63,700 nucleotides of DNA from Symbiobacteriaceae bacterium (GTDB taxonomy: Bacteria; Bacillota; Sulfobacillia; Symbiobacteriales; Symbiobacteriaceae), in contig JARBUG010000009.1 of the NCBI GenBank assembly GCA_029239785.1, positions 1 through 63,700 on the forward strand, written 5' to 3'. This document shows positions 53,211 through 61,624 of this stretch, in pieces (position 1 is the stretch's first letter; each line of letters starts with the position of its first letter). A program made the position numbers and the translations under genes. The notes below the pieces were generated by a model. It worked only from the letters and a program-made list of their open reading frames with translations. It did no database searches and had not been told where the DNA came from.

Positions 53211-54932
53211 TTGGAGATGATGCAGGCAGCGGCGGCGCTCCTGAGGGCGCTGCAGGAAGAGGGGACCGAAGTGATCTTCGGCTATCCCGGCGGTGCGAAC
53301 TTGTACATTTATGATGCGCTTTACGACAGCCCCCTGCGGCACGTGCTGACCCGGCATGAGCAGGGCGCCATTCACGCCGCCCAGGGCTACGCCCGGGCGA
53401 CCGGCAAGGTGGGGGTGGTGCTGGCCACGTCCGGGCCGGGGGCGACTAACCTGGTGACCGGCCTCTGCGACGCCATGATGGACTCCACGCCGATTGTGGC
53501 GATCACCGGGCAGGTGGTGCGGCCGCTCATCGGGCGGGATGCCTTCCAGGAGGCGGACGTGACGGGCATTACGATGCCGGTGACGAAGCATAACTTCCTG
53601 GTGACCGATCCGGCGGATTTGCTGCGGGTGATCAAGGAGGCGTTCCACATCGCCCGGTCGGGGCGCCCCGGGCCGGTGCTGGTCGATATTCCGAAGGATG
53701 TGACCAACGCCCGGATTCCCTGGGCGTATCCGAAGCAGGTGCGGCTGCCGGGGTACAAGCCTCCCGTCGCTGCCGATGCCGATGCGGTCGCGAAGGCGGT
53801 CGAAGTGCTGCAGGGGGCCGAGCAGCCGGTGATGATCTGCGGGGGCGGTGTGGTTCATTCGCCGGGGGCGGCGGAGCAGTTCCGGGCGCTGGCGTATCGG
53901 ATGGGGGCGCCGGTGGTCTCTACGCTGATGGGCATCGGCGGGTTCCCGATGGATGATCCGCAGTCGCTGGGGCTGCTGGGGATGCACGGGACGTTTGCCG
54001 CCAACCGGGCCGTGGCGAATGCCGATGTGCTGGTGGCCTGCGGGATGCGGTTCGATGATCGGGTGACGGGGATGGCGGCCCGCTTTGCGCCCAAGGCGAC
54101 GATCATCCACATCGATATTGATGCGGCCGAGATCTCGAAGAACCTTACGGCTCATGTGGGACTGGTGGGCGACTGCGCCCTGGTACTGGGGCAGATGCTG
54201 GAGAGGTTGGGCGAGGTGACGCCGAGGCCGGCGTGGCTGGAGAAGGTGCAGGGCTGGCAGGAGCAGCATCCTTTGTGGGGGGTGCGGGGGCAGGCGGGCG
54301 GCGCCGAGCCGGAGGGGGCCACGGGCGACCGGGCGCCCAAGCCGCAGGAGGTGCTGCAGGCGCTGCAGGGAGTGTTTGGCCCGCAGTCGGTGGTCGTTAC
54401 CGACGTCGGTCAGCATCAGATGTGGGCGGCGCATTATTGCACCCGGACGGAGCCCCGCTCGTGGATTTCGTCCTGCGGCCTCGGCACCATGGGGTTCGGG
54501 CTGCCGGCGGCCATGGGGGCCGCGATCGGGCGCCCCGACCGGGATGTGGTGGTCGTCTCCGGTGACGGGTCGATTCAGATGTGCATCCAGGAGTTGGGCA
54601 CGATTGCGGCTGAGCAGCTGCCCGTGAAGATCGTGGTGCTGAACAACGGGTACCTGGGCATGGTGCGGCAGTGGCAGGAGATGTTCTACAAAGGTCGGTA
54701 TAAGGAAGTCGACCTGCGGCCGGGTATGCCGGATTTCGTCCGGCTGGCGGATGCCTACGGAATCGCCGGTCTCCGGGTGGAGAAGTTGGGCGATGTGGAG
54801 GGCGCCATGGCCTGGGCCAAGGGGTACCCGGGGCCGGTTTTCCTGGAGGTGCGGGTGGAGTCGGAGGAGAACGTCTTCCCGATTGTGCCCCCGGGCGGGG
54901 CGAATACGGAGGCGATGCTGAAGAAGGCGTAG
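53211..54932 (+). CDS. ilvB: Acetolactate synthase large (catalytic) subunit
   Basis: A 573-residue thiamine diphosphate enzyme that makes acetolactate from pyruvate. FGYPGGANLYIYDAL and RHEQGAIHAAQGYARATGK (catalytic Glu) form the N-terminal domain. GDGSIQMCIQELG and LNNGYLGMVRQWQ are the TPP-binding motif. TTG 53211 is the normal start, 8 nt after AAGGAGG. The same frame is open upstream to GTG 52887, which would add 108 residues encoded by the tandem array; I regard that as an optional longer product. It is last in the ilv operon. Confidence 0.93.
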   Translation: MEMMQAAAALLRALQEEGTEVIFGYPGGANLYIYDALYDSPLRHVLTRHEQGAIHAAQGYARATGKVGVVLATSGPGATNLVTGLCDAMMDSTPIVAITGQVVRPLIGRDAFQEADVTGITMPVTKHNFLVTDPADLLRVIKEAFHIARSGRPGPVLVDIPKDVTNARIPWAYPKQVRLPGYKPPVAADADAVAKAVEVLQGAEQPVMICGGGVVHSPGAAEQFRALAYRMGAPVVSTLMGIGGFPMDDPQSLGLLGMHGTFAANRAVANADVLVACGMRFDDRVTGMAARFAPKATIIHIDIDAAEISKNLTAHVGLVGDCALVLGQMLERLGEVTPRPAWLEKVQGWQEQHPLWGVRGQAGGAEPEGATGDRAPKPQEVLQALQGVFGPQSVVVTDVGQHQMWAAHYCTRTEPRSWISSCGLGTMGFGLPAAMGAAIGRPDRDVVVVSGDGSIQMCIQELGTIAAEQLPVKIVVLNNGYLGMVRQWQEMFYKGRYKEVDLRPGMPDFVRLADAYGIAGLRVEKLGDVEGAMAWAKGYPGPVFLEVRVESEENVFPIVPPGGANTEAMLKKA

Positions 54933-54942
54933 GCCGGGGGGC

Positions 54943-54988
54943 GTCGAGCGGTCGAGCGACCGAGCGGTCGAGTGGTCGAGCGGTCGAG
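54943..54988. repeat. Short tandem repeat (GTCGAGCG) after ilvB
   Basis: Five to six units of about 8 bp (GTCGAGCG and variants CCGAGCG, GTCGAGTG) in the 83-nt gap between ilvB and the convergent gene. Confidence 0.7.
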
Positions 54989-55015
54989 AACCGGGCGCCG
55001 CCCCCGGCGGGCTCT

Positions 55016-55738
55016 TTAGCTGAGCGCCGCTGCGATGGCAGCGGCGACCATCTTCCTGGCAACGCTGATTGCCTCGGCGGGCGTCAGGCCGGCCAGGGCC
55101 GGGACCTTGCGCACGAAGAGGGGCATTTCGGGGCTCCAGTGGAAGGAAGCCACCACGGCCAGCTCCCGCCCCGGGGCGCCCGGGTGGGGGAAGCGGCCGA
55201 GGGTCTGGCCGTGAAGCCGGGTGATGCCGGTCAGCTTGCCGAACCGGCGCCCGAGGCGGGGGAGGACCCATTGGAGGGCATCGTTGCCGGTCAGAACGAG
55301 CACCTCGACCGGTGTCTCGGCCAGCATCCGCCAGGTGAGAGAGAGGGTTTCATCGATGGTAGACGGTATGGCCGCCAGGGCGACATCTTTGCGGGCGTGC
55401 CAGTGGACCAGTTCGGTGGCCAGCCAGGGGGCTCCATCCATGATGGCCGCGTAGTGGCCGTAGGGTTCCCGGCGCTCGGGGCGCTGCTGGTTGTAGTAGG
55501 CGAGGTAGTCGTCGAACCCGGCGCCGGGCCCGGGCGGCGCCTCGGCGGGGTCGAGCACGACGTGGGGGCCAAGGAAGCAGACTCTGGCTTCGGCCAGGGG
55601 ACCGCGGAAGTGCTCGGGCAGCCGGATGTGGCCGAGTGTGTCTAGTTGATGCCGGGTCAGCGCGGTGCTCCCGTCGGCGGCGACGGCCCGGTCATTCTCC
55701 AGTTGTTCGCGCAGCCAGTCGATGGCGATCGCCTCCAT
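55016..55738 (-). CDS. Hypothetical protein, possibly uracil-DNA-glycosylase-like fold
   Basis: A 240-residue protein. CFLGPHVVLDPAEAP near residue 49 and a later strand VEVLVLTGNDALQWVLP followed by SFHWSPEM resemble in order the first motif, a core strand and the His-containing last motif of uracil-DNA-glycosylase-like proteins, but the match is loose. ATG 55738 is chosen although its ribosome site is weak; a longer frame to 55885 would run through a 16-bp hairpin. The gene is convergent with ilvB and monocistronic. Confidence 0.45.
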   Translation of the reverse strand: MEAIAIDWLREQLENDRAVAADGSTALTRHQLDTLGHIRLPEHFRGPLAEARVCFLGPHVVLDPAEAPPGPGAGFDDYLAYYNQQRPERREPYGHYAAIMDGAPWLATELVHWHARKDVALAAIPSTIDETLSLTWRMLAETPVEVLVLTGNDALQWVLPRLGRRFGKLTGITRLHGQTLGRFPHPGAPGRELAVVASFHWSPEMPLFVRKVPALAGLTPAEAISVARKMVAAAIAAALS

Positions 55739-55756
55739 ATGGAAGCATTTTGTACG

Positions 55757-55792
55757 GATGAGCCCCTGCGCAGTCGTGTGCGGGGGCTCATC
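55757..55792. other. 16-bp hairpin upstream of gene at 55016-55738
   Basis: 55757-55772 pairs with 55777-55792 in a stem of GATGAGCCCC type with two G-T pairs. It lies 19 nt before the minus-strand start codon. Its role is not clear; no T-run follows on either strand. Confidence 0.5.
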
Positions 55793-55929
55793 TGCATGAT
55801 TCGCCGTGCGCGGAGCCATACCAAGAGATATGGGGTCAACGCCGGAAAAGGGCCGTAAGGACTGGACGTCGAACATTTCATGCATCCGAGCGGGATTCTG
55901 ACCCGTGACGGTGGAAGGGGCGTTGGTTT

Positions 55930-57061
55930 TTGGGCCGCGATGATTGGAAAGAGGATGAAGGGCGCCCGGAAGGCGAAGGGCGTCGTGCTATGGTGAAGAG
56001 GCCCGGTCGGGCGCCGGGGGCGGCCCCGGGCGGTGCGAAGGTCGGCGGGCGGCCGGGCGGGAAGCCCGGTGGGAAGCCCGGGGAGAAGCGGTTCGCGAAG
56101 CCGGGCGGGGCGAAGGTCGGTGGCCGGCCGTTCGGGAAGCCCGGGGAGAAGGCTTTTGGGAAGCCCGGGGAGAAGGCGTTTGGGAAGCCTGGCGGGAAGC
56201 CATTTGGGAAGCCCGGGGAGAAGCCGTTCGGGAAGCCCGGTGAGAAGCGGTTCGGGAAGCCCGGTGAGAAACCGTTCGGGAAGCCTGGGGAGAAGCGGTT
56301 TGCGAAGCCTGGCGGGAAGCCGTTTGGGAAGCCGGGTGCCAAGCCGTTCGGCAGGCCGGCGCCCAGGCCCTTTGTGAAGCCTGCAGAGGGCGAGTCGCAG
56401 CCCCTGGGCATGCCCCAGCCGAGGCCGGCCGGGGCGCCGCCCGTCGCCGCAAGATTGGGCCGGCGGCCCCAGGGCGGACCGGAAGGCAGGCCTTTCCGCC
56501 GGCCCGAGGGGCGGCCAGAGGGCAGGCCTTTCCGCAGGCCCGAGGGTGGAGCCGAAGGCAGGCCTTTCCGCCGGCCTGAGGGTGGAGCCGAGGGCAGGCC
56601 TTTCCGCCGGCCTGAGGGTGGAGCCGAGGGCAGGCCTTTCCGCCGGCCTGAGGGGGCCCGAGGGCGGCAGGCCCGATGGCAAGCCTGCGTGGCGCCCCGA
56701 AGGGCGGCCAGAGGGCAGGCCTTTCCGCCGACCCGAGGGCGGCAGGCCCGAAGGCAGGCCTTCCCGCCGGCCCCTGCCCAGTGCCGCGGGCTACACTGCC
56801 GAGGCCAACCTCCCGCAGGACCCGCTGGCCGGCATGAAGGCTGCCTGGCAGCCGGCACAAATGTGGTGCAAAAAAGAGATGCGTGAAGCCCACTTCATGG
56901 AACCCTCGGTCAAGGCCGCCGTCCAGCAGTTCCAGACCCTCGTTTCAGGCGTCCTTACCGCCACCGCAATCCCCCAGTTCCAGGAAGCTCAGCGGGCAGC
57001 CGCCGCATACGTCCGTGAACACGCCTTCCTGCGCTGGGCCCCGGTACCAACTGTCCGATAA
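55930..57061 (+). pseudogene. Basic low-complexity repeat protein with apparent frameshift
   Basis: Translation from TTG 55930 gives a Lys/Arg/Gly/Pro-rich protein. Residues about 37-140 are an eight-residue repeat (PFGKPGEK and variants). From about 183 on there is a 12-residue repeat (RPFRRPEGGAEG). In that frame the pattern collapses after 56650 and ends at 56886. The next frame takes the repeat up at once (RPEGRPEGRPFRRPEG) and runs to 57061 through a non-repetitive C-terminal domain (LVSGVLTATAIPQFQEAQRA). One G too many in GGGGG at 56649-56653 explains the break. It is an assembly error, a mutation or a real frameshift site. Family not recognised. Confidence 0.65.
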
Positions 57062-57095
57062 GAAAAAGCCCCCGGCACGCCGGAGGCTCCCAACC

Positions 57096-57125
57096 AGCAG
57101 CCCGACACGTTCGGGCTGCTTTTTC
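57096..57125 (+). terminator. Terminator of the low-complexity protein gene
   Basis: AGCAGCCCGA (57096-57105) pairs with TCGGGCTGCT (57111-57120), followed by TTTT. Its place, 35 nt after the stop at 57061, supports the frame-corrected reading of the gene. Confidence 0.88.
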
Positions 57126-57144
57126 TACTTCACTGCGCCCGCCT

Positions 57145-57223
57145 TTGCATGGTGGCATCCCGTATTGCCGTGCATATTTGGTCGGAGGGGTCCAGAAACC
57201 CCGTTTCTGGGGCAAAACCGACC
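57145..57223. other. Structured intergenic region between terminator and glpC
   Basis: Nested stems: GGTCGG (57180-57185) with CCGACC (57218-57223), enclosing CCAGAAAC (57192-57199) with GTTTCTGG (57203-57210). Upstream, GGCA/TGCC and TGCA arms (about 57147-57175) form another hairpin. No gene is supported in 57126-57338. Confidence 0.45.
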
Positions 57224-57338
57224 TCTCCGCCCATCCGCGCACGCACAATGCAGAGGGCACCTTGCACAACCGGCCGGAGGCGCTCCCTGCGCGGCGCAAC
57301 CGCCGGGCGCCGGACCAACCCGCCTAGCCCCAGGAAAA

Positions 57339-58544
57339 TCACCCCAGCCCGTAAGCCTCCCAGAGCACCGTAATCGGATGCACCGCCGGCATCCCGGTCA
57401 GATGCTCCATCTGCCACCGGCACGCCTCGCAATCCGACACGCCCCGGGCGGCGCCGCTCGCCACCAGCGCGGCGCGCAGCGGCTCTCCCACCGCCATCGA
57501 AATATCGTACTTCTCCCGCTTGAAGCCATGGGTCCCCGAGGCCCCGCAGCACCCCGCATCCATGTTCCACGACTCCACCCCGGGAATCAGCCTGAGCAGG
57601 CGAACGGCAGGCGTACCAATCCCCTGCACCCGCTGATGGCACGGCTGATGATACGGCAGCACCTGCGGCGACGGGCGGAAATCGAGCCGCAACCGGCCAT
57701 CATCATGCAACTGCGCCAGGAACTCAAACAAATCGTAGCACAAGGGGGAGACGGCCTCAGCCCCATCCACCCCCAGCAAATGCGCATACTCTTGCTTGAC
57801 CGTCAACGAACAGGACGTCGACGTGAAGATGATCGGAATCCCCTTCTCGGCGTAAGGGCGAAGCTGAGCCACGTTGTACGCCGCCCACCGCCGGGCCTCG
57901 TCGATCTCGCCGTTGCCCATCAACGGCAGGCCACAGCACCGCTGCGGGGGAAGAATCACCTCAAACCCGTTATGCTCCAGCACGGCCACGGTCTGTCTTC
58001 CAACCTCGGGCAGCATGTAATTGGTGCTGCATCCATGGAAGTAGACGACCTGGCCGTTAGGCGCCGGGCGCTCCCGCCAGGGGGAGGGGCGCCGGGCAAA
58101 CCACGACCGGAACGTGCCACGGGCGTACCTGGGCATGGGGCGGCGCCGGTCGATGCGCAGGGCCTTCTCCATCATGATGCGGACGGGCTTCAGGCCGAGG
58201 CTCCCGTTCGTTACCCCGGGGAGCCGGACGGCGACTTCGCCCAACAGGTTGGTGTGCGCCAGCAACCACTCCCGGGCAGGGAGTCCCCGAAGTCGGACCT
58301 TGTCGATTTTCGGCTGATGCACTAACTTCGCCGGACTGAGGCCCGACGGGCAGACGACTTCGCAGGTGCGGCAGCCCAGGCAGAGGTCGAGACCGGTTTC
58401 ATCGACCGCCTTGCCCGCGGCACGGAGCCGTTCAATGCCAGGGCCGCCGTTCTTTGGCCCCGGGAAGGCGGGCGTCACCCGGAAGACCGGGCAGTGGAGT
58501 TCGCACAGGTTGCATTTGAGGCAGGCATCGTACTGGTTGATCAT
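57339..58544 (-). CDS. glpC: Anaerobic glycerol-3-phosphate dehydrogenase, subunit C
   Basis: A 401-residue iron-sulfur subunit that links the GlpAB dimer to the membrane quinone pool. Two ferredoxin-type motifs, CLKCNLCELHCP and CLGCRTCEVVCP, are N-terminal. Two cysteine-rich CCG domains follow (FEVILPPQRCCGLP and NMDAGCCGASGTHG). ATG 58544 follows AGGAGGTG, overlapping the end of glpB by 4 nt. Confidence 0.92.
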   Translation of the reverse strand: MINQYDACLKCNLCELHCPVFRVTPAFPGPKNGGPGIERLRAAGKAVDETGLDLCLGCRTCEVVCPSGLSPAKLVHQPKIDKVRLRGLPAREWLLAHTNLLGEVAVRLPGVTNGSLGLKPVRIMMEKALRIDRRRPMPRYARGTFRSWFARRPSPWRERPAPNGQVVYFHGCSTNYMLPEVGRQTVAVLEHNGFEVILPPQRCCGLPLMGNGEIDEARRWAAYNVAQLRPYAEKGIPIIFTSTSCSLTVKQEYAHLLGVDGAEAVSPLCYDLFEFLAQLHDDGRLRLDFRPSPQVLPYHQPCHQRVQGIGTPAVRLLRLIPGVESWNMDAGCCGASGTHGFKREKYDISMAVGEPLRAALVASGAARGVSDCEACRWQMEHLTGMPAVHPITVLWEAYGLG

Positions 58545-59761
58545 TTTGCGACACCTCCTGCCAGCAGTCCGGCGCGCCAGCCGGTGGCGATGGCGACGCC
58601 GCCGCCAGAGCCTTCGGCGTAGGGGTCGTAGCCGGCCAGCATCTTGCCGCAGATGTGCAAGTTGCTCCATCCCGGGGGCCTGAGGTGTTCGTCGGTGCGG
58701 ATGCCCGCCCGCACGAAGCCGTGCCCGCCCGGGGCGAGGAGTTCGGTCGCAGCCAGGGGGCCCGCCGGCACTTCCACGGGGAGGCCGAAGATGGTTTCGT
58801 AGATGGGGGCATCGGGTAGGCCCGGGACCCGGGCGCCCACGTCGAGGCCCCGGCCCAGGAGGCCGCCCGTGGCCAGCACGAAGGCCCCGGCCCGGTACGC
58901 CACGGCCCCGGCCACCGTCTGGCAGGTGATGCTGTCGATCCGTCCCTGGCCGCAGGCAGCGCCCACGGCCCGGGCGCCCAGGTGCAGGTCGGCGCCCGCC
59001 CGCTGCACGTGGCGGGTCAGGGCCGAGCCCAGCCGCAGCCCCGGCAGCGAAGGCGAAAGGAGCGGGACTTCCGCAACGGTCCCGCCGTGGGCGGCGCTCA
59101 GTTCGGCACGGACGGCTGGAGCCTGGTCCAGGCCGAGCACGGCAGGAAGGAACAGGGCAGCCCCGACGCCCTGTCCCGCCAGGCGCGCTGCGAGCTGTCT
59201 CCGGCAGGCGGGCTCTTCGAGCTGCCTGGCGATCTGCAAGGGGTGCAGGGAGGTGACTCCGTCGGGCAGGTCGGACCAGCCCCACGTCACAGGCAGGCCG
59301 GGCATCGCCCGGCGCAGCCCTTCAGCCACCACCTGGGGATGAAACTCCCGTAGGCCCTGGAAGCCTACCACATGGACTGAACAACCGGGCTGCACCACCG
59401 CGGCGCCCGGCGCCGGCAAATACGTCGGCCGCAGGCTCCCGACTGCCGTCACCGCTGCCTGATTCCGGTGTTCCGCATCTTCCATATAAGGAAGGCCGGC
59501 GGCGCTGGCAGCCGCGAGGAAGGCGTCAAGTCCATCGCGAATCCCGTCAGAACCCACGAGCCGGTACGGATGCCCCTCTGCCAGCGCATCCCACGGACCG
59601 GCCAGCAGATCGACTGACCCGGATGATAGTTCAAGTGCCCCGCCACCTTCGGCCACCACGGCCACTTCGGCCCCGGCACGCCGGGCGCCCAGGGCGGCCA
59701 TCAGGCCCGCCAGCCCCGCTCCGATGACGACCACATCGTATGTACGGCTGCGTTTCATCAT
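58541..59761 (-). CDS. glpB: Anaerobic glycerol-3-phosphate dehydrogenase, subunit B
   Basis: A 406-residue flavoprotein. YDVVVIGAGLAGLMAALGAR is the dinucleotide-binding motif and FVLATGGLLGRGL the second FAD segment. GlpB joins GlpA as the FAD/FMN-containing catalytic dimer. ATG 59761 overlaps the glpA stop (ATGA), which fixes the start; longer open frames upstream are inside glpA. Confidence 0.9.
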   Translation of the reverse strand: MMKRSRTYDVVVIGAGLAGLMAALGARRAGAEVAVVAEGGGALELSSGSVDLLAGPWDALAEGHPYRLVGSDGIRDGLDAFLAAASAAGLPYMEDAEHRNQAAVTAVGSLRPTYLPAPGAAVVQPGCSVHVVGFQGLREFHPQVVAEGLRRAMPGLPVTWGWSDLPDGVTSLHPLQIARQLEEPACRRQLAARLAGQGVGAALFLPAVLGLDQAPAVRAELSAAHGGTVAEVPLLSPSLPGLRLGSALTRHVQRAGADLHLGARAVGAACGQGRIDSITCQTVAGAVAYRAGAFVLATGGLLGRGLDVGARVPGLPDAPIYETIFGLPVEVPAGPLAATELLAPGGHGFVRAGIRTDEHLRPPGWSNLHICGKMLAGYDPYAEGSGGGVAIATGWRAGLLAGGVAK

Positions 59762-61350
59762 GGCTTCATCCCTCCAAAAAGGCCGGCGTAAAGCGCGTAG
59801 GTCAGCTCGGCGCCCCGTAGTTCGGGGCCGGGGAGGGCAGCGCTTACGCCCCGCCAGCGTTCTTCCTGGAGGTCGAGCATGAGGGCGGGTGCTGCCGCAG
59901 GTTCCGCCAGTCCGGCTTCGGCCAGCGTAAATGCCGCCCGGTAGCCGCAGTAGGCGCCCTGGCAGGTGCCCATGCCCAGGCGCGTCCGCCGCCGGATATC
60001 TGACAGCGACGGCTGAGGGAGCGAGCGGGCCACCACCAGCAACTCGCCTCGGGTCACCTGCTCGCATTCACAGATGACCTCCGTGCCGAGCGGTGCTTCA
60101 AGCTCCTTCGCCAGATCCGCCAGCCCGGCCGGATGCCGGTCAAGGAGGTATGTCGCCTGTGCCGCACCGACCTGAACCTGAACGCGTCGAACCACGTCGA
60201 CATCTGGCGGAGGCAGAATGGGCTCCAGCGCCGTTCGACAGGGCGCCGTCACGCCAAGGTGGGCTGCCGCCACATCGACAGCTTTTTCGGCCATCTCGCG
60301 GTAGGTTGTCAGTTTTCCGCCCACGATCGAGATCAGCCCCGCCACGCCGTGTTCGGCGCTGTGATCGACGATCTGATAGGTCCGGGGAAGATCGCGGGTA
60401 TTTGCCCCGTCGCCCTTGGCCTTGAACAAGGGTCGAACGCCGGCGAACGCCCGCAGGACCCGGGCCGTGGCAGCTGCGGGCAACAGGTCGGCGCCCTGCC
60501 GGAGCAAGGCGGCCACCTCGGCGGCGGGAATCTCAAGGTTGTCGGGACTCGCAACGGGGGTGGCCGTTGTGCCCAGCAGCGTCACGGTGCCGGCGGGAAC
60601 GAAAATGTCGCCGTTGCCCGGCGGGCGCAGGCGGTTGATGACCTGGCTGGTCAGGCGCCCGTGGTAGACCAGCAGCACGCCCCGGTCAGCCACGAGGTCG
60701 AGGTGGATGCCTGCCATGGCGGCGATCTGGCCGGTCCAGGCCCCGGCGGCGTTGATGACCAGGTCGGCTTCCATCGTCTCTTCTTCGCCGGTTCGTTCGT
60801 TGATCAGTTGTACACCGGTCACACGCGGCCCATCCTTGAGCAGGCCGGTCACGCGGCGGTAGGTCAGCGTGCGGCCGCCCAGGGCCTCGGCGGCAGCCAC
60901 ATTCCCGGCGATCAGTCGGAAGCCATCTACAGACGCATCGGGCACCCGATAGGCTGCGACGGCGTCCGGGCTGATCCCGGGCTCTTCCCGACGCAGTTGT
61001 TCGATATCAATGCGCTCGGTCGGGACCCCGGCTTTCTGGCAGGCCGTTACCCACCGGTCGGCGTAACCCGGGTCATCCTGGGCCAGTTGCAGGAAGATGC
61101 CGCCGCAGGGTTCGACGGCAAACGGCGCGATTCGCCGCAGGATGGCGTTTTCTGTCGCACACTCACGGGCCGATTCCGGATCCTTAACAGCGTACCGGCC
61201 GCCGCTGTGCAGCAACCCATGGTACCGGCTAGACGTTCCATGCACCAGATCGCCCTGTTCTACCAGCACGGCTGGAATGCCCCGCATGGTCAGGTCCCGC
61301 AGAATGCCGCTGCCCGTGGCGCCGCCGCCAATTACAACCACACGCTGCAC
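59758..61350 (-). CDS. glpA: Anaerobic glycerol-3-phosphate dehydrogenase, subunit A
   Basis: A 530-residue flavoprotein that oxidises glycerol-3-phosphate to dihydroxyacetone phosphate. VVVIGGGATGSGILRDLTMRG is the FAD site and GTSSRYHGLLHSGGRYAV the substrate region. A C-terminal BFD-like [2Fe-2S] domain has cysteines in ICECEQVT and GTCQGAYCGYR. GTG 61350 follows AAGGAGATG. First in glpABC; a 16-bp hairpin precedes its ribosome site. Confidence 0.93.
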   Translation of the reverse strand: MQRVVVIGGGATGSGILRDLTMRGIPAVLVEQGDLVHGTSSRYHGLLHSGGRYAVKDPESARECATENAILRRIAPFAVEPCGGIFLQLAQDDPGYADRWVTACQKAGVPTERIDIEQLRREEPGISPDAVAAYRVPDASVDGFRLIAGNVAAAEALGGRTLTYRRVTGLLKDGPRVTGVQLINERTGEEETMEADLVINAAGAWTGQIAAMAGIHLDLVADRGVLLVYHGRLTSQVINRLRPPGNGDIFVPAGTVTLLGTTATPVASPDNLEIPAAEVAALLRQGADLLPAAATARVLRAFAGVRPLFKAKGDGANTRDLPRTYQIVDHSAEHGVAGLISIVGGKLTTYREMAEKAVDVAAAHLGVTAPCRTALEPILPPPDVDVVRRVQVQVGAAQATYLLDRHPAGLADLAKELEAPLGTEVICECEQVTRGELLVVARSLPQPSLSDIRRRTRLGMGTCQGAYCGYRAAFTLAEAGLAEPAAAPALMLDLQEERWRGVSAALPGPELRGAELTYALYAGLFGGMKP

Positions 61351-61374
61351 TGTGGCTCATCTCCTTCATTGGGA

Positions 61375-61418
61375 AAGCCCCATCAGGACACGCCAATGAC
61401 GTATCCTGATGGGGCTTC
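61375..61418 (-). promoter_or_regulatory. Leader hairpin of glpABC
   Basis: AAGCCCCATCAGGA (61375-61388) pairs with TCCTGATGGGGCTT (61404-61417), and one more A-T and a G-T pair extend the stem. On the minus strand CTTTCCC follows and then the ribosome site of glpA. The layout is like the terminator/antiterminator in the leader of Bacillus glpD controlled by GlpP, which I know from that system; no GlpP gene is in the window. Confidence 0.5.
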
Positions 61419-61528
61419 TCCATGTCTCCGCCCCGGCATCGCCGCACGGGCGAGGCCAGCAATTTCACTTATCTTCACTGTACCGGTTCGGCGGTGCGGT
61501 GGCTATGGCACGTTGAGACTATCGGTTT

Positions 61529-61559
61529 CTGTCGAACGATTCATGCCCTGGTTCGACAG
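61529..61559. promoter_or_regulatory. Inverted repeat in the glpA/PBP divergent promoter region
   Basis: CTGTCGAAC (61529-61537) and GTTCGACAG (61551-61559) are perfect 9-bp inverted repeats 13 nt apart. Overlapping the right arm, CAGACA and TATGGT (17 nt apart) might be a promoter for the plus-strand PBP gene. An operator for one or both genes is likely. Confidence 0.45.
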
Positions 61560-61624
61560 ACAAATCTTGCCAGATTTGGTATGGTAGTTGAGGCGACCAT
61601 GGCATGAAGGGTGGGGAATGGGCT

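Noticed and set aside
55930..56886. Collagen-like protein
   Set aside because: Glycine does not recur every third residue; the units are 8 and 12 residues long and very basic.
61529..61559. LexA/SOS box
   Set aside because: The arms contain CGAAC and GTTCG, but the 13-nt spacing is far from the four bases of the Gram-positive SOS box.
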